The position numbers were made by a program, and so were the translations under genes. Positions 29,375-40,045 of a DNA stretch of 64,000 nucleotides are shown piece by piece. How positions within the stretch are numbered: the first letter of the stretch is position 1; the number at the start of each line of letters is the position of its first letter. The notes under the pieces were generated by a model, which did no database searches, was not told the DNA's origin, and saw only the letters and a program-made list of their open reading frames with translations. The stretch is from the NCBI GenBank assembly GCA_039545355.1, contig BCJJ01000006.1, positions 558,001 through 622,000 on the forward strand. Direction: 5' to 3'. The stretch is from Trichosporon coremiiforme (Eukaryota > Basidiomycota > Tremellomycetes > Trichosporonales > Trichosporonaceae).

Positions 29375-31187
29375 CTAGTGCCGCTCGCCGAGGTCCTTCT
29401 CGTCGATCGGCTTGTCGAGGCTCATCGCCGTCGATGACGTCGGTGTGCCCTCGAGCTTCTCCTGTTGGAAGCGGACCTGGCCCTCGCCGTGGCCCTCGTT
29501 GATGGGCTCCATAGGCTCAATGTCGCCGGTACGCGTGCGGGAGCGGGATCGGTCGTGGCGGGGGTGGGGACTGACTCCGCGTCCGCGCTCGACGTCCTCC
29601 TGGCTCATGCTCCGACGATAAGCGGCGGGGGTCTGGTTAAACTGGGGAGTGAAGGTGCGCCACATGCGCATGTCGGGCTCCTCGAGGTCGCGGCGGAAGA
29701 AGGCGTAGTCGGCAATGTACTCGTCGTGGTCGGCCTCGTCCATGCCGATGATCTGGGCCTCCTCGGACGCGCGGAACTTGCACCCGGGGATCAGGTTGAT
29801 CACAAACATGATCGCGATCGTTACGACAAAGGTCCAGGCGGCGCCGACGGCGACCCACGCAACCTGCTTGCCCAGCTGGATCCAGTGTGCGTTCAGCCAT
29901 CCACCAGGGATCTCGGTGAACCCGTCGTTTGCGGCCACGGAGGACTGGGCGAAGATGCCGGTCATGAGGGAGCCGACGACGCCAGCGAGCGCGTGCACGG
30001 CAAAGATATCCATCGGGTCGTCGACGCGCATTGTGCTCTTGAGGCGAGTGGCCAAGTTGGAAACGACAGCGGAAACGAGGCCGATGAGCGCGGCAGCGGG
30101 CGCACCGACGTAGCCGGCGGCAGGCGTGATGGCGACAAGACCTGCGATGGCGCCGGTACAGAAACCGACCATGGACCACTTGTGCTCGAGGCGGAAGTCC
30201 ATGATGAGCCAGGTAATGGCGCCGACCGAGCCGGCGAGGTTGGTGCAGAAAATGCTCATCGCGGCCTTGAGGTTGGCGGCGTAGCACGAGCCGCCGTTGA
30301 AGCCCATCCATCCGAACCAGAGCAGGACGGTGCCGAGCGTAACAGAAGAGACGTTCGAGGGCTTGAACAGCACGCGCTCAGTGCCGTAGCCGCGGCGCTT
30401 GCCGATGAAGTACGAGTAGGCGAGGCCGCCGACACCGGACGCGATCTCGACGGGAACACCGCCGGCATAGTCGAGAACTCCCCACTTGGCAGCCCAACCG
30501 TTCGCAGACCAGATCCAGTGAGCGAGGAAGTCGTAGACGAGCGTCGTCCAGCAGAAGATGAAGAGGAGTGCGGGAAGCGTGCGCGAGCGCTCAGCCGCGG
30601 CGCCGAGAAGAACTGCCGGCACGAGACAGGCACTGGTGGTGTCAGTTTGGAACGAGATAACAGGACGATAAGGAGGTGCGTTACTGCCAAGAGCCACTGG
30701 GTGGCCAGGCACGGAGCCACTCAGGTGACTGACCACCTCGGATCCAATTTTCTACTCACAACATGAGCTGATAAGTGGCCAGGACAATGCGGGGGAGACG
30801 ACCGCCGGACTCTGGCGTCGGCTGCTCGAGGACGCCACGCATGCCGACGTGGCGGCCGTCGCCGAAGAAGGAGCCGCCAGTCTCAGAGAAAACGAGGGAG
30901 AAACCGATGAAGAACCACTGGAAGGACACGACGGCGAGCGAGGCCATCGAGAGGAAGAGGAGCTGCAGCGCATTCTTGCGCCGGGCCAGCCCCGAGTACA
31001 GGTACCCGAGACCGGGGATCATGAAGATGATGAGCACAGTGCATGTGAGCACCCAGGCGATGTCGCCGGCCGAGTAGATGGCCGTCTCGCCATCCTTCGT
31101 CGTCGCGACAATGTCCGTGCCGAGCTTATCGAAGCTGTACGTCCCGTCCGCGTTGGGAGTGAGGATCCCGTAGGTGACGTTGACCAT
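29375..31187 (-). CDS. Ammonium transporter (Amt/Mep family)
   Basis: Exons 31187-30760 and 30632-29375 (127-nt intron) join to 561 aa. The protein has an extracellular N-terminus and about 11 membrane spans. Family signatures are AGDIAWVLTCTVLIIFMIPG-LGYLYSGLARRKN, QLMFACLVPAV, the LVYDFLAHWIWSANGW segment, DYAGGVPVEIASGVGG, WFGWMGFNGGS, and DPMDIFAVHALAGVVGS with the conserved pore histidine. The intron sits inside the QLMFA motif. A hydrophilic C-terminal tail of about 110 aa includes the LGMDEADHDE-like regulatory region and a Ser/Arg-rich end with possible phosphorylation sites. It imports ammonium across the plasma membrane. The upstream GATA cluster suggests nitrogen-catabolite control. 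Which Mep/Amt paralogue it is cannot be told. Confidence 0.93.
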
Positions 31188-31227
31188 CGGGGGCGGCTAA
31201 GGGGAGTAGTGGCGGTGTCGGAGTCGG

Positions 31228-31368
31228 GATAGGGGAAAGGAGGTCAGAGATAGGAGAAGGGAAGAGATAGAGATGATAGAGAGAGTGTGTGGGTCGTGTG
31301 AGGAGGTGCTGATGCCAAGTCAAGAGCTGAGATATAGAAGATAGATAGCTGAAGTCGAAGGCGGTATC
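31228..31368 (-). promoter_or_regulatory. Cluster of GATA motifs upstream of the ammonium transporter
   Basis: Eight GATA cores lie within 141 bp, 41-181 bp upstream of the start codon: plus-strand GATA at 31228, 31249, 31266, 31275, 31331, 31340 and 31344, and TATC at 31365. About one would be expected by chance for a 4-mer on both strands. Fungal ammonium permeases are classical targets of GATA-factor nitrogen control (established for the family), so this is probably the nitrogen-responsive promoter. Confidence 0.6.
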
Positions 31369-33493
31369 GGGGAAGGCAGTAAGTAGCCTTGGGCGGGGAA
31401 GCGGGGCAAAATCAGAAGCTGGGCGGAGAAGAAGATTGACAATCTAAGGTTCTTGTCGGCGGCCCCGTGGCGTCAATAGCACGAAGGTGGTGTGAGAAAG
31501 AATGCGGGGTATGCGGTTGTTCTTGCGAGAGGAGATATAAGAGAAACAGAACAAGCTGGCGATCGGTGCAAGAAAACATACATGTCGGTACGCCAGATCT
31601 GATCGACCCCGCATCGCGGGGACACGGAAGCCGGAAACGGCCTGGCAGGACTTAATCGGCGACCTGGTACTTGCTAAACCTGGCTGGGCGACTGCGAATC
31701 TGTGCTAGGCTGCTAGGTTGCTAGGCTGCTAGGCTGCTAGGGCGTGTGCGTGTGGGATGGCGGGGGGGCGGGTACGGGTGGCCAGCACTGATAACGCTGA
31801 GTCGGACCCTTGGCGCTCGTTCAGCCCCGGATAGTCATGGTCGCTTAGGGCTGATTGGGCCTATGAGAGCAAGGCTGGAGCGAAAATCCACTCCTTCGGC
31901 CCTGGTCGCCCCCCGCACGAGCGGTAGAGTTTGCATAGATAGCGTGCTGCGCGTGGGGCGGCTGGGCCAGCCGGGCCGTCTCTGCCCGTCGATCTCCGTA
32001 TGGGGGGGCGACGCCATCACTGGCTGGGACTGGCTGACCCTTCTGTGGAGTGCGGAGATTCTTGCGTCCGAAGGCAGCGAATGAGTGTGCGAGCCTGGGG
32101 AGTACCCGCGAGCGCTGTGAATGGACGATCTGAATGGAGGGCGACGATTGCCCCTGGACAGTGCGGCATGTGGATGACTGCGGTTGATACGGGCGAGCCT
32201 GCGAGGGGAGGCGAGGATTTTCGAGTCTGCTGCGAGCAATTCTTATCTCCCTCCCATCGCCGCTCCTTGATTGGCCGTCGGGGCGATGACGGCGCAATCG
32301 ATTGCACGGCCCTCATGCGGGCCTGGAATCGACAGATATGAGCTCCACCTGCACCCTGATTGGCCAGCAGCCTCGATTGGTTTCCCCTCCACCGTCACGT
32401 GCAGAGCTGCCCTAACGCTCCCCTACCCTCCCTCTGCGCTCTACGCTCTCTGGCTGGCCGCTCGCAGGGTGAGCGATAGATACGCTACGCTGAATCCACC
32501 CAGTCCGCGATACGCATTCTCACTGGCCGGCCGGTCAGTGCGTATCCGGCAGCCCTGGTGGACCTGCGGCATTCGGCTCAGTCCTCGTCGGTCACCCGTC
32601 CTTCGGCCTACGCCGGTCGAGTCTCTGATAAGAGTCACAGCCTGACGTATCCCAACACGGAACCCCGCCCAGCACAATCGTTATCGCGGGTGATATCCTG
32701 CCAAGAAGCACCACGCCTATATTATGACCGAGCGCCGAGGTCCATGCTTCCCCTGTCTTCTGCGGTACTCCTGTGCTCGTCTGTTCACTCGCCAGACGGT
32801 CTAGCTGAGCCCTGCAGCTTAGCTAGAGCTCACCGCCGCCGGACAGCCAGATGGGCGGCTGATTACTGACTGCCTGGTGATTGCGTGAAGCGAAGGAAGT
32901 ACGGGTGAAGCAAAGACTGAAGCGAAGACTGAAGCATGCCGAGACTGAGCCCAGCATCAGCCGTTGTTTCACTGTAGGCATGGCAAGGAGGGGAGCGTGT
33001 TCCACGCCCAACACACGCAACATGGCCCGCACAGACGGCAGACTGGTGGGCGCACAGAGATAAGACCCGTCCCTGAGGCAAACTTGCGATTTCACGTTTG
33101 GACGGATGCAGTTCTCGCCGAGCGGATAGCCCCGATTGCTAGATTAGTGCGAAAGGAGTCGCGCGCGCGGAGTGCATTCCTTCGAAAGATCCAAAGCGGA
33201 CACTCTGTGCGGGCAGGCGCGCGCTTGCGGCCTCGTGTCCATGCTGGAGATCTGCTACAAGTCATGCAGATCTGCCTCCTCCGAAGCCAATCTCACTTGC
33301 CAAACTACGGCTGTCTGCCGTCTACGTGTCTACGGCCAACCCAGAGTTACATCGTATGTTGAGTCATGTCTTAGAAATATTCATGCAGCAGTATCCAACG
33401 CGGCCCCTGTCTCTGTGGGGCATGAGGGGCCATTGAGGCTAATTATAACAGAAATTACAACGGGAAAGTACAACGGGTCATGCGCTAACGAAG
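31369..33493. other. Intergenic region, 2.1 kb, no supported gene
   Basis: The upstream flank of the ammonium transporter continues here. Apart from the 8-bp repeat listed separately I see no gene, RNA or LTR. Open frames are short and lack protein-like composition. Confidence 0.45.
31703..31742. repeat. 8-bp tandem repeat (GCTAGGCT)5
   Basis: Five adjacent 8-bp units, GCTAGGCT with single-base changes in units two and five. Confidence 0.8.
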
Positions 33494-34075
33494 CTAGAGC
33501 TTGGAGCGTCTGCAGTCGCCCAAGTTAGGCCGGGGCCGACTCATTACGGACGTCGGCGAGTACGCTGCTTCGCGGGCATGTTCCGTGACGGTCGCTAAGC
33601 CGGGCGCGCCGGCGTCAACCGTACTCGGGCGCTGGCGGCCTCGTCGCCGCTCACGTTGCTCCCTCTTTTCGGGCTCGTCGCATGTAACGGTGATGAAGGG
33701 CAGACTCTCGGTACTGCCCTTGCGTTGCGGTCGCGGGGGAGGCCTCAGGCTTGCTCCGATTCGGGCATCCGAGCTGGAGAGGTCGAAGGAGCACGACGAG
33801 CGAGGCACGCCCGGCGTCCTAGGCGTTCGCGGCGTATGCCCTCTTTCCTCTTCCACGCCCTCCCTACGCGCGGGAACGTGCGCGGGCAACGACTCACGCC
33901 GCTTCGGGCGGGAACGCGGCGTGTGCACCATCAGCACCGGGGATGCATTTAGGAGACTCGGGTCCGGGCTTGTTGAGGCAACGGGCGTCATTCGGCGGTA
34001 CGATGTCGATGCGGGGGCCGGGAGCGTGAATGTGGCGCCGGAGGGTTTGGTCAACAGGATTGTAATGGGGCTCAT
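33494..34075 (-). CDS. Hypothetical small basic protein
   Basis: A 193-aa intronless frame. It begins MSPITILLTKPSGATFTLPA, continues with Pro/Ser/Arg-rich sequence carrying possible kinase sites (RSRPKRRESLP, TPRTPRTP), and contains an ESLPFITVTCDEPEKREQRE segment before a basic Ser/Pro end. It looks disordered and could be a nuclear or signalling protein; no family recognised. A frame of similar length on the opposite strand overlaps it. I prefer this strand because its codons have the G/C-rich third positions seen in neighbouring genes and a TATA-like TATATA (34253-34258) lies about 175 bp upstream in the right orientation. Moderately doubtful. Confidence 0.45.
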   Translation of the reverse strand: MSPITILLTKPSGATFTLPAPASTSYRRMTPVASTSPDPSLLNASPVLMVHTPRSRPKRRESLPAHVPARREGVEEERGHTPRTPRTPGVPRSSCSFDLSSSDARIGASLRPPPRPQRKGSTESLPFITVTCDEPEKREQRERRRGRQRPSTVDAGAPGLATVTEHAREAAYSPTSVMSRPRPNLGDCRRSKL

Positions 34076-34263
34076 GGGCCAGCGGCGAGCCTTCCGTTAG
34101 CGAGCTGAACGAGCTGTTTGCTGTGTTCTCTTGCTTGTTGCGGCGAGGACGAAACGTTGCGTTGTGTGTAGCTCGCACTGCTTGAGCCTCAGGTTGAGGC
34201 AGAGTGTGAGTAAAGTGTTGAGTTGATGATGGGTGAAACTTTGTCGCTAGCTATATAACCGGC

Positions 34264-34450
34264 GTCGTGTCGGCTTGCCCGCCGCCGTGTGTGCACGCGT
34301 TGAAGCTTCGGGAGCTAGCGTTGAAGCTTCGGGAGCTACCGTTGAGGCTTCGGGAGCTAGCGACGAAGCTATGCGGGGAGGCTAGTTAGTCGTGTCGGCT
34401 TGCGCGCCGCCGCGTGCGCACGCGTTCGAAGCTATGCGGGGAGGCTAGTT
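34264..34450. repeat. Compound tandem repeat (21-bp x3 nested in a 125-bp direct duplication)
   Basis: Three 21-bp units (GTTGAAGCTTCGGGAGCTAGC with single changes) occupy 34299-34361. A 38-bp block starting GTCGTGTCGGCTTGC occurs at 34264 and again at 34389. A 23-bp block, GAAGCTATGCGGGGAGGCTA plus GTT, occurs at 34365 and 34428. So two larger copies exist, one having the 21-bp expansion and one lacking it. The units share AAGCT and GGAGCTAG/GGCTAG cores. Confidence 0.8.
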
Positions 34451-34945
34451 GCAGTAAAATTCTGTCTGTGAGAACTACACACGCTTAGTGACTGCATCTC
34501 CTGACTTTGCAGGCATCACCCGCGGCGGATCGGACCATCGCTCTGGCCGAGACTAAGACGCACGCGGCCGCCTGCCATCATCAGCGCCAGCGGCGCAGCG
34601 GCGTGCGTGTGCGCCACCCAGATTTCCAGTGCTCCAGCGGGACTGCCTTTGCACTGGCGGGCACTGGAGTTGCCGCTGCATCGAAAGAGAATGAGCAGCA
34701 AGCGAAGCAGCAGCAGCGTGGCCAAAGTAACGCGGGCACGGGGGTGAACACATGCACGAAGAAGCAATCGACGGCTGTCGCGGACCGACGTTTACCGGAT
34801 CGCCGCAGATGGGGTTGGTGGCGAATCACGTGACGTCGGTGACGCTCACTCAAGCGGGTGGGTGGTTGACTTGCCGATTCGAAGCTGACTGTCGCTGATC
34901 TCGCCATCACCCTGCATCAGCGCACAGCAAACGGCAGCATCAACG
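34451..34945. other. Upstream region of the thioesterase gene
   Basis: About 0.5 kb. CAGCAAGCGAAGCAGCAGCAG-like purine tracts appear around 34690-34715. No gene or RNA is supported; it is presumed promoter of the gene at 34946. Confidence 0.4.
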
Positions 34946-36088
34946 ATGCGCACGTCTCTCTTCCTCCTGCTCTCAACGCTGACAGCGGCGGCGTCGATTC
35001 CACAGCAGGTTCCCTTCTCTGACAAGGTCTCCCACCTCTCCGATGTCCAGCCCATCCCGTCCCTGCGCCCGCTCGTGATTTGGCACGGCCTCGGCGACCA
35101 GGCCCATTCGGACGGCATTGACGAGTTCATCGGCATCGTGCGCACGCGCTATCCCGGCATCTTCGTGCACTCCATCGTTGCGCCGCTGAACTCGGGCCCG
35201 AGCGAGGAGCAGCGCGCCGGCTGGTGGGGCAGGGCCGAGCAGCTGGCGGAGGACCAGTGCGCGGAGCTCGAGTCGATCCCCGAGCTGCAGAATGGGTACG
35301 ACGCGATCGGGTTCTCGCAAGGCGGCCTGTTCCTTCGCTACATTGCGCAGTACTGCGAGCATGGCGACCGCATGCGCAACCTCATCACTGTGAGCCACCG
35401 TTTATTACATCCCCTACCTGAGGGGAGACAGCTGCAACGATGACCGCTACGTGAAGCTGACAACCAGTTCGGCACGCCCCACTACGGCATCAACGCGTTG
35501 ATTCCCTGCCCCGACCCGCCGACGCTCATGTGCAAGCTGGCGTACAACGCAGCGCGGGCGGGCGTGTACACGTCCTTCGCGCAGCGCCGCCTGATCCAGG
35601 CCCAGTACTACCGGGACGTGGACCGTCTGGACGAGTTCATGCTTTACAACTCGTTCCTGCGCGATCTGAACGCGGAGGGGATTCTGGACGACGATGGGCA
35701 GCCGACGGGCAGGGAACACGGCGGACGCGGCCTCGACAAGCTCGAGAACCTGATCGCGGTCAACTTCCTGAACGACACGACTGTGTTCCCTGCAAAGAGC
35801 TCGCAGTGGGCCACCCTGGCTCCGGAGGAGGAGGACACGGATACCGAGGCGAAAACCCTGGAGGATGTGGACGCCATGGACGTGCTCGAGAAACGCAGAG
35901 TGATTGAGCTGAGGGAGCAGCCGCTCTATGAGCAGGACTGGATTGGTCTCAAGACGCTCGATAAGAAAAAGAGGCTCCACCTCGTCGACTGTGAGGGACC
36001 GCACATGCAGCTCGGAGGCGAGGGTGGATGCGCCGACAAGCTGCTCGATAAATGGGTCGGTTGGGATGAGAAAAAGAAGGGAGAGTAA
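34946..36088 (+). CDS. PPT1: Palmitoyl-protein thioesterase (PPT1 family)
   Basis: Exons 34946-35389 and 35468-36088 (78-nt intron) join to 354 aa. A signal peptide (MRTSLFLLLSTLTAAAS) directs it to the secretory pathway/vacuole. The alpha/beta-hydrolase features are in place: LVIWHGLGDQ (oxyanion region), nucleophile S124 in GFSQGG, acid D251 in FLNDTTVFPAKSSQW, and H327 in GPHMQ. Family segments such as FGTPHYGINALIPCP, LMCKLAYNAARAGVYTSFAQ and RLIQAQYYRD agree with PPT1. It removes S-palmitoyl groups from proteins in the lysosome/vacuole (the human orthologue is mutated in infantile neuronal ceroid lipofuscinosis). An acidic insertion (EEEDTDTEAKTLEDVDAMD) before the conserved QDWIGLKTLD-KKKRL end is a fungal extra. 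Confidence 0.92.
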
Positions 36089-38941
36089 TCACCGGAGACC
36101 GAACTTCTGTGAGGATCCTGCGGCGCGGGAAGTGGACAAGTGGAGCAGCAGAAGAGCATAAGTGTAGGTTGTACAACGTATGTCAGAAGTCATACCGCAG
36201 CACTACGACGAACGGGAGATGGACGTCGGCTCGAGGGGAACGGCGACTGGCTGCACTGCTCTATGCTCGGCAAACTATCCCGCGACACATGAATGGTGGC
36301 GCCGAGCACTGATACAGCGGTGTTCACCACCGCACCTTGATCGGGTCGTGGGAACAGACTAGGGTTGAGAGAGACTCGGCTGAGTGGTGGATAAACGACA
36401 GGGCGATGGAGTTGAAAACACGAAGCGCAGGCCAAGTTCCTCCCTCGCTGCGGGGCCGCCAACACTCCGCCCCCTCACTCCCCTTGCTACGTGCATTGTC
36501 TATCACACCCTTTTTCTCGTACGTGGCGGGTCCGATACATGCAGAGGAGCAAAGTTACACTCGCATCGCATCACGTGCCTCTCGCGCAGCGATCAGATGA
36601 CGAGCATGTGCTGCCGATAACGCCGCTTGGGGCTAGCGAAGGCGGAGCAGTGCGGCCGCAGGTACACACTGCCACTAGGTCCGGACTCTGGATCACTGGA
36701 CGTGATCGAGAACATATTTGCGGCCTCGTGCCTTGCATGCTGCATCCGTGCCCTGTTTCCTCATGGCTATGCTCCAGACGTTCATGCGACCGTGCTGCTC
36801 GTCAAGTGATCAAGTGATCGAGACTGCAATTCCGGGGTGTCCCGATGAGGAGGGGCGTTAACCAGAGCGTGTAAGAGTACAGAGGGCGCACAGAGCCTTC
36901 CAGAAGTGTGCACAGGGTGTGATGCACTTCATGGCTGCTTCCTCGATCCTCGAGGATTGAGGAGCAGTACGCTGGCACGAGGAAGGACTAATGCACACGC
37001 ATGCACATCCATGCCCGCCGTGCGCCGGACGCAAATGTCCATCTGTGGTGATGTCCTCGAGGCCGATCTAGGAATAACAACGCGCAGATCAGATTTGGAA
37101 TACTCTCGCCTGTGCCACGGCGCACGGCGCGCACGGCGGATCGCGTCTGCGCGTCCGTCACCCTTCCCGTATGTCGTGCGCAAGGTAGAGGCCGAGGCCG
37201 AGGCCGAGGCCGGTGACAGCTTCCAAACATAGACATCGTGCGTGGGCCGCAGCACGATCATTCAGTTTGCAACAGGTGGAGCACGACGGTCTGCGGAGAG
37301 GGAAGGCTTTGCGGTATGAGGCCACGATGGTCCGATGCCTCAATGCGTACTGCGTCGACGTCGTGACCACGAGGTACAGTGAAGGCGCGGGGGATCGCAG
37401 CTGCGACTCTTACTCGGATCAGCGGAGACGACGCGACACAAAGCGATGCACCGTGTGCCTTCCTCAAGCATGTGTGCATCCATGTGTATGAATTAATGGT
37501 GTTTGTAACTCACTGCGCACGTATTGCAGCGGGCAGGAGACCTCGAGCCTCGGTTGCAGGCCTGCGGGCCCCGACCGAGCCACATGCACAGCACGCAGCG
37601 TCACCAGCAGACTCCAGCACCCCAGACTCTGGTATCACCTACAGGGTCTCTGTTTCCGCTACCCCGATACCCCGATACCCCGATTTCGAGACGTGCTCCT
37701 CAACTTGTCATTAACCCTTGCCGCCGGCCTGGGGCGGTGTGCGCCTGCCCCTAATGCTGGCTGCATTTTGGGCACTCGCGAGCCTATGGGCGACAGATGC
37801 TGCGCACAATCGAGGTCTCGAGGTGCACTTCGTTGCTACAGATTAGCACGTTTCCTGCCAAGACGATGAACGCGAGGACGATCACAGTGCCATGGTAACA
37901 GCGACACAGTGCGATTAGACCCGTCGCTGCCCGCCTTGGTCATCAGCAGTGACCTCTTGGCCGTGAACGCGACGCTGTGACGTTGTCCGTGAACAGATGG
38001 GCAGGAGGTGCATTGCGCAGTCAGTCACCTCCGCTGTCCCCGTTGCTCGTTACTGACTGTCCTTCTTCGCCGCAGGCCGAGGCCCGACTGGAGGCGCCGA
38101 GGCGCACGTCGTCCCCCCTGTGTGTTGGACAGCGGCGCTGCGCGTGCCGACGCCCTCTTCCCGATCTCCATCCAGATGGATGTGGCGGAGCAGACTCGAC
38201 GCGTCCTATGGTTGTGGCCAGTGCTGAAAATAGGGTTCCCCGCCCTGATCTGGGGCCTGAGGGCATGTGGGGTGCTGAAGCGCTTCCACCCAGCTGCACC
38301 CAGCGAGATCGCGAGAACGCTAAACAGCGAGGATCCGACATAGTGATTCACCCTGCGACTTGCGCCCGATATGCGCCCTTGCACAGACGCTTTGAGCTGG
38401 GACCGCTTCTCGCAGCCTTGGGTATAAAGCCGGGCCTCGATCTGGCGCGCAGTAGGGGTGGGCAAATCCATGTGCCGCGCAACGCTCGAGGTGATAGGAA
38501 ACAATACACTGTCTGTCATATCCAGGGTCCAACCTCAGGGCGCTGAGGGCCTGGAAGGCACACCACGCACCAGATTCATGCGATCCCCTGTGACCTGTGC
38601 ATCGCAGCTCGTTCAGAGTGCCAAAGTGGGATCACCACTCACCTCGCGTAGGCTTAAGGTTCACCCACTTCCCGCCCCGTTGCAACCTGGCGCCTGGCGC
38701 TGTCAGATCCTATATACCTCGTCGCGCTGCACGTTCTTTTTCCTTTCCTCATCTCTCACTCCCACTCCAACGACACACTTGTATCTTTCCATCTCGAGCA
38801 GCCCGGCCGGTCCTCGCCTGCTCGCCCATTCTCCTTCTCTCACTCTCTCGTCACGACAACGACCCAGACCAAGCACTCCGCCACAGCACTTGACCTACAC
38901 TCCTTTCTGTACAACACTCAACACACAACACACAAACGACA
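36089..38941. other. Intergenic region, 2.9 kb, no supported gene
   Basis: No convincing coding frame. Simple repeats are present: GAGGCC x4 at 37188-37211 and an 8-bp ACCCCGAT run near 37664-37688. The last 250 bp before the next gene are a typical fungal promoter/leader: TATATA at 38711-38716, then a C/T-rich stretch and CA-rich leader to the start codon. Confidence 0.5.
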
Positions 38942-40045
38942 ATGCGTCTCGCTCTCGTCGCCACGACCCTCTTCGCGGCCCTGCCCGCCCTCGCCGCCTC
39001 GCAGAACGCCGACGGCGCCGTCGCCCGCGACATGGGCCACACCGTCAACAACCGCCGTGCCGGGCACCGCGCCTTCGCCCGCCGCGGGAACGACGGCGAG
39101 CGCCGCGGCCCCAACGGCAAGAAGTGCCGCCCCAAGCACGGCAATAGCTCTAAGGGCGCCGATGCCGGCGGCTCCGGTTCGACCTCGACCGCTGCGCCTG
39201 CAGCCTCCTCTAGCGCTGCTGCCGGCGGCGACCAGAACCAGAACCAGAACTGGATCAACCCCGACGGCAACCACCAGGGCCAGGACAGCCAGTCCTCTGC
39301 CTCCGGCACCGCATCTGCTTCGGCCGTCAGCGCCTCTGGCACCTCATCTGCGTCGGCCTCCGGCGCCTCCGGGTCGCCCTCTGCCGGCGCCTCCGGTGAT
39401 GCCGGCGCCTCCGTCGACAACGAGTTCTATCAGTCCGAGCCTAGCTCTGCCCCTGCCTCCTCGGCTTCGGGATCGGCGTCTGCTTCCGCCTCGGGTGCGC
39501 CCTCCGCTGCTCCCTCGTCTGCCTCGGCCGCCCCTTCGTCTGCCTCGGCTGCTGCTTCTTCGTCTGCGGCCCCTGCTCCCTCGTCTGCGTCCTCCGCCGC
39601 CCCTTCGGCCTCTGCCTCTTCCGACGCTGGCAACAACAACTCTGGCGGCGGCGACCTTTCGTGGCTGAACGGTGCCGACCCCAATGTCGGCAAGCAGGGC
39701 CAGGCTTCCTTCTACAACGTCGAGGGCGGCGACGTCTACTGCGGTGGGCACTACAGCAACGACGACGCCGTGGTCGCGCTTTCGCAGAGCTACTGGAACA
39801 AGATCACTGGCGGCGGCTACAGCACCGGTCCCCCTTGCGGCAAGCAGGTCTCCATTACCTGGAAGGGCCAGACCAAGACTGCTACTGTCCGCGACATGTG
39901 CCCCGAGTGCCCTGAGGACAAGCTCGACCTGGCGCAGGGCTTCTGGGCCTCCTTCACGGGCGGCGACACCAGCCTCGGCGTTCTGGGCCTCCAGCCCGAC
40001 GACCCCCAGGGCAACAACCCCGCTTGCTCTTGGAGCTGGATCTGA
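38942..40045 (+). CDS. Secreted barwin/expansin-like (double-psi beta-barrel) protein
   Basis: A 367-aa intronless frame. A signal peptide (MRLALVATTLFAALPALA) is followed by a basic propeptide-like stretch with an RRGNDGERR site that could be a Kex2-type processing point. Then comes a very long Ser/Ala/Gly/Pro linker of about 150 residues, probably heavily O-mannosylated. From about residue 245 there is a DPBB domain: GQASFYNVEGGDVYCGGHYS, VVALSQSYW, PPCGKQVSITWKGQTKTATV and RDMCPECPEDKLDLAQGFWA. These match RlpA-like/barwin-type fungal proteins (loosenin, expansin-like, cerato-platanin-adjacent). It lacks a second expansin carbohydrate-binding domain. Likely cell-wall or secreted, loosening or binding polysaccharide; enzymatic activity is not expected. 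Strong TATA box and leader suggest high expression. Confidence 0.85.
   Translation: MRLALVATTLFAALPALAASQNADGAVARDMGHTVNNRRAGHRAFARRGNDGERRGPNGKKCRPKHGNSSKGADAGGSGSTSTAAPAASSSAAAGGDQNQNQNWINPDGNHQGQDSQSSASGTASASAVSASGTSSASASGASGSPSAGASGDAGASVDNEFYQSEPSSAPASSASGSASASASGAPSAAPSSASAAPSSASAAASSSAAPAPSSASSAAPSASASSDAGNNNSGGGDLSWLNGADPNVGKQGQASFYNVEGGDVYCGGHYSNDDAVVALSQSYWNKITGGGYSTGPPCGKQVSITWKGQTKTATVRDMCPECPEDKLDLAQGFWASFTGGDTSLGVLGLQPDDPQGNNPACSWSWI

Noticed and set aside
29465..30766. Plus-strand open frame of 433 codons
   Set aside because: Antisense shadow of the ammonium transporter; Gly/Asp/Val/Arg-rich with no membrane segments.
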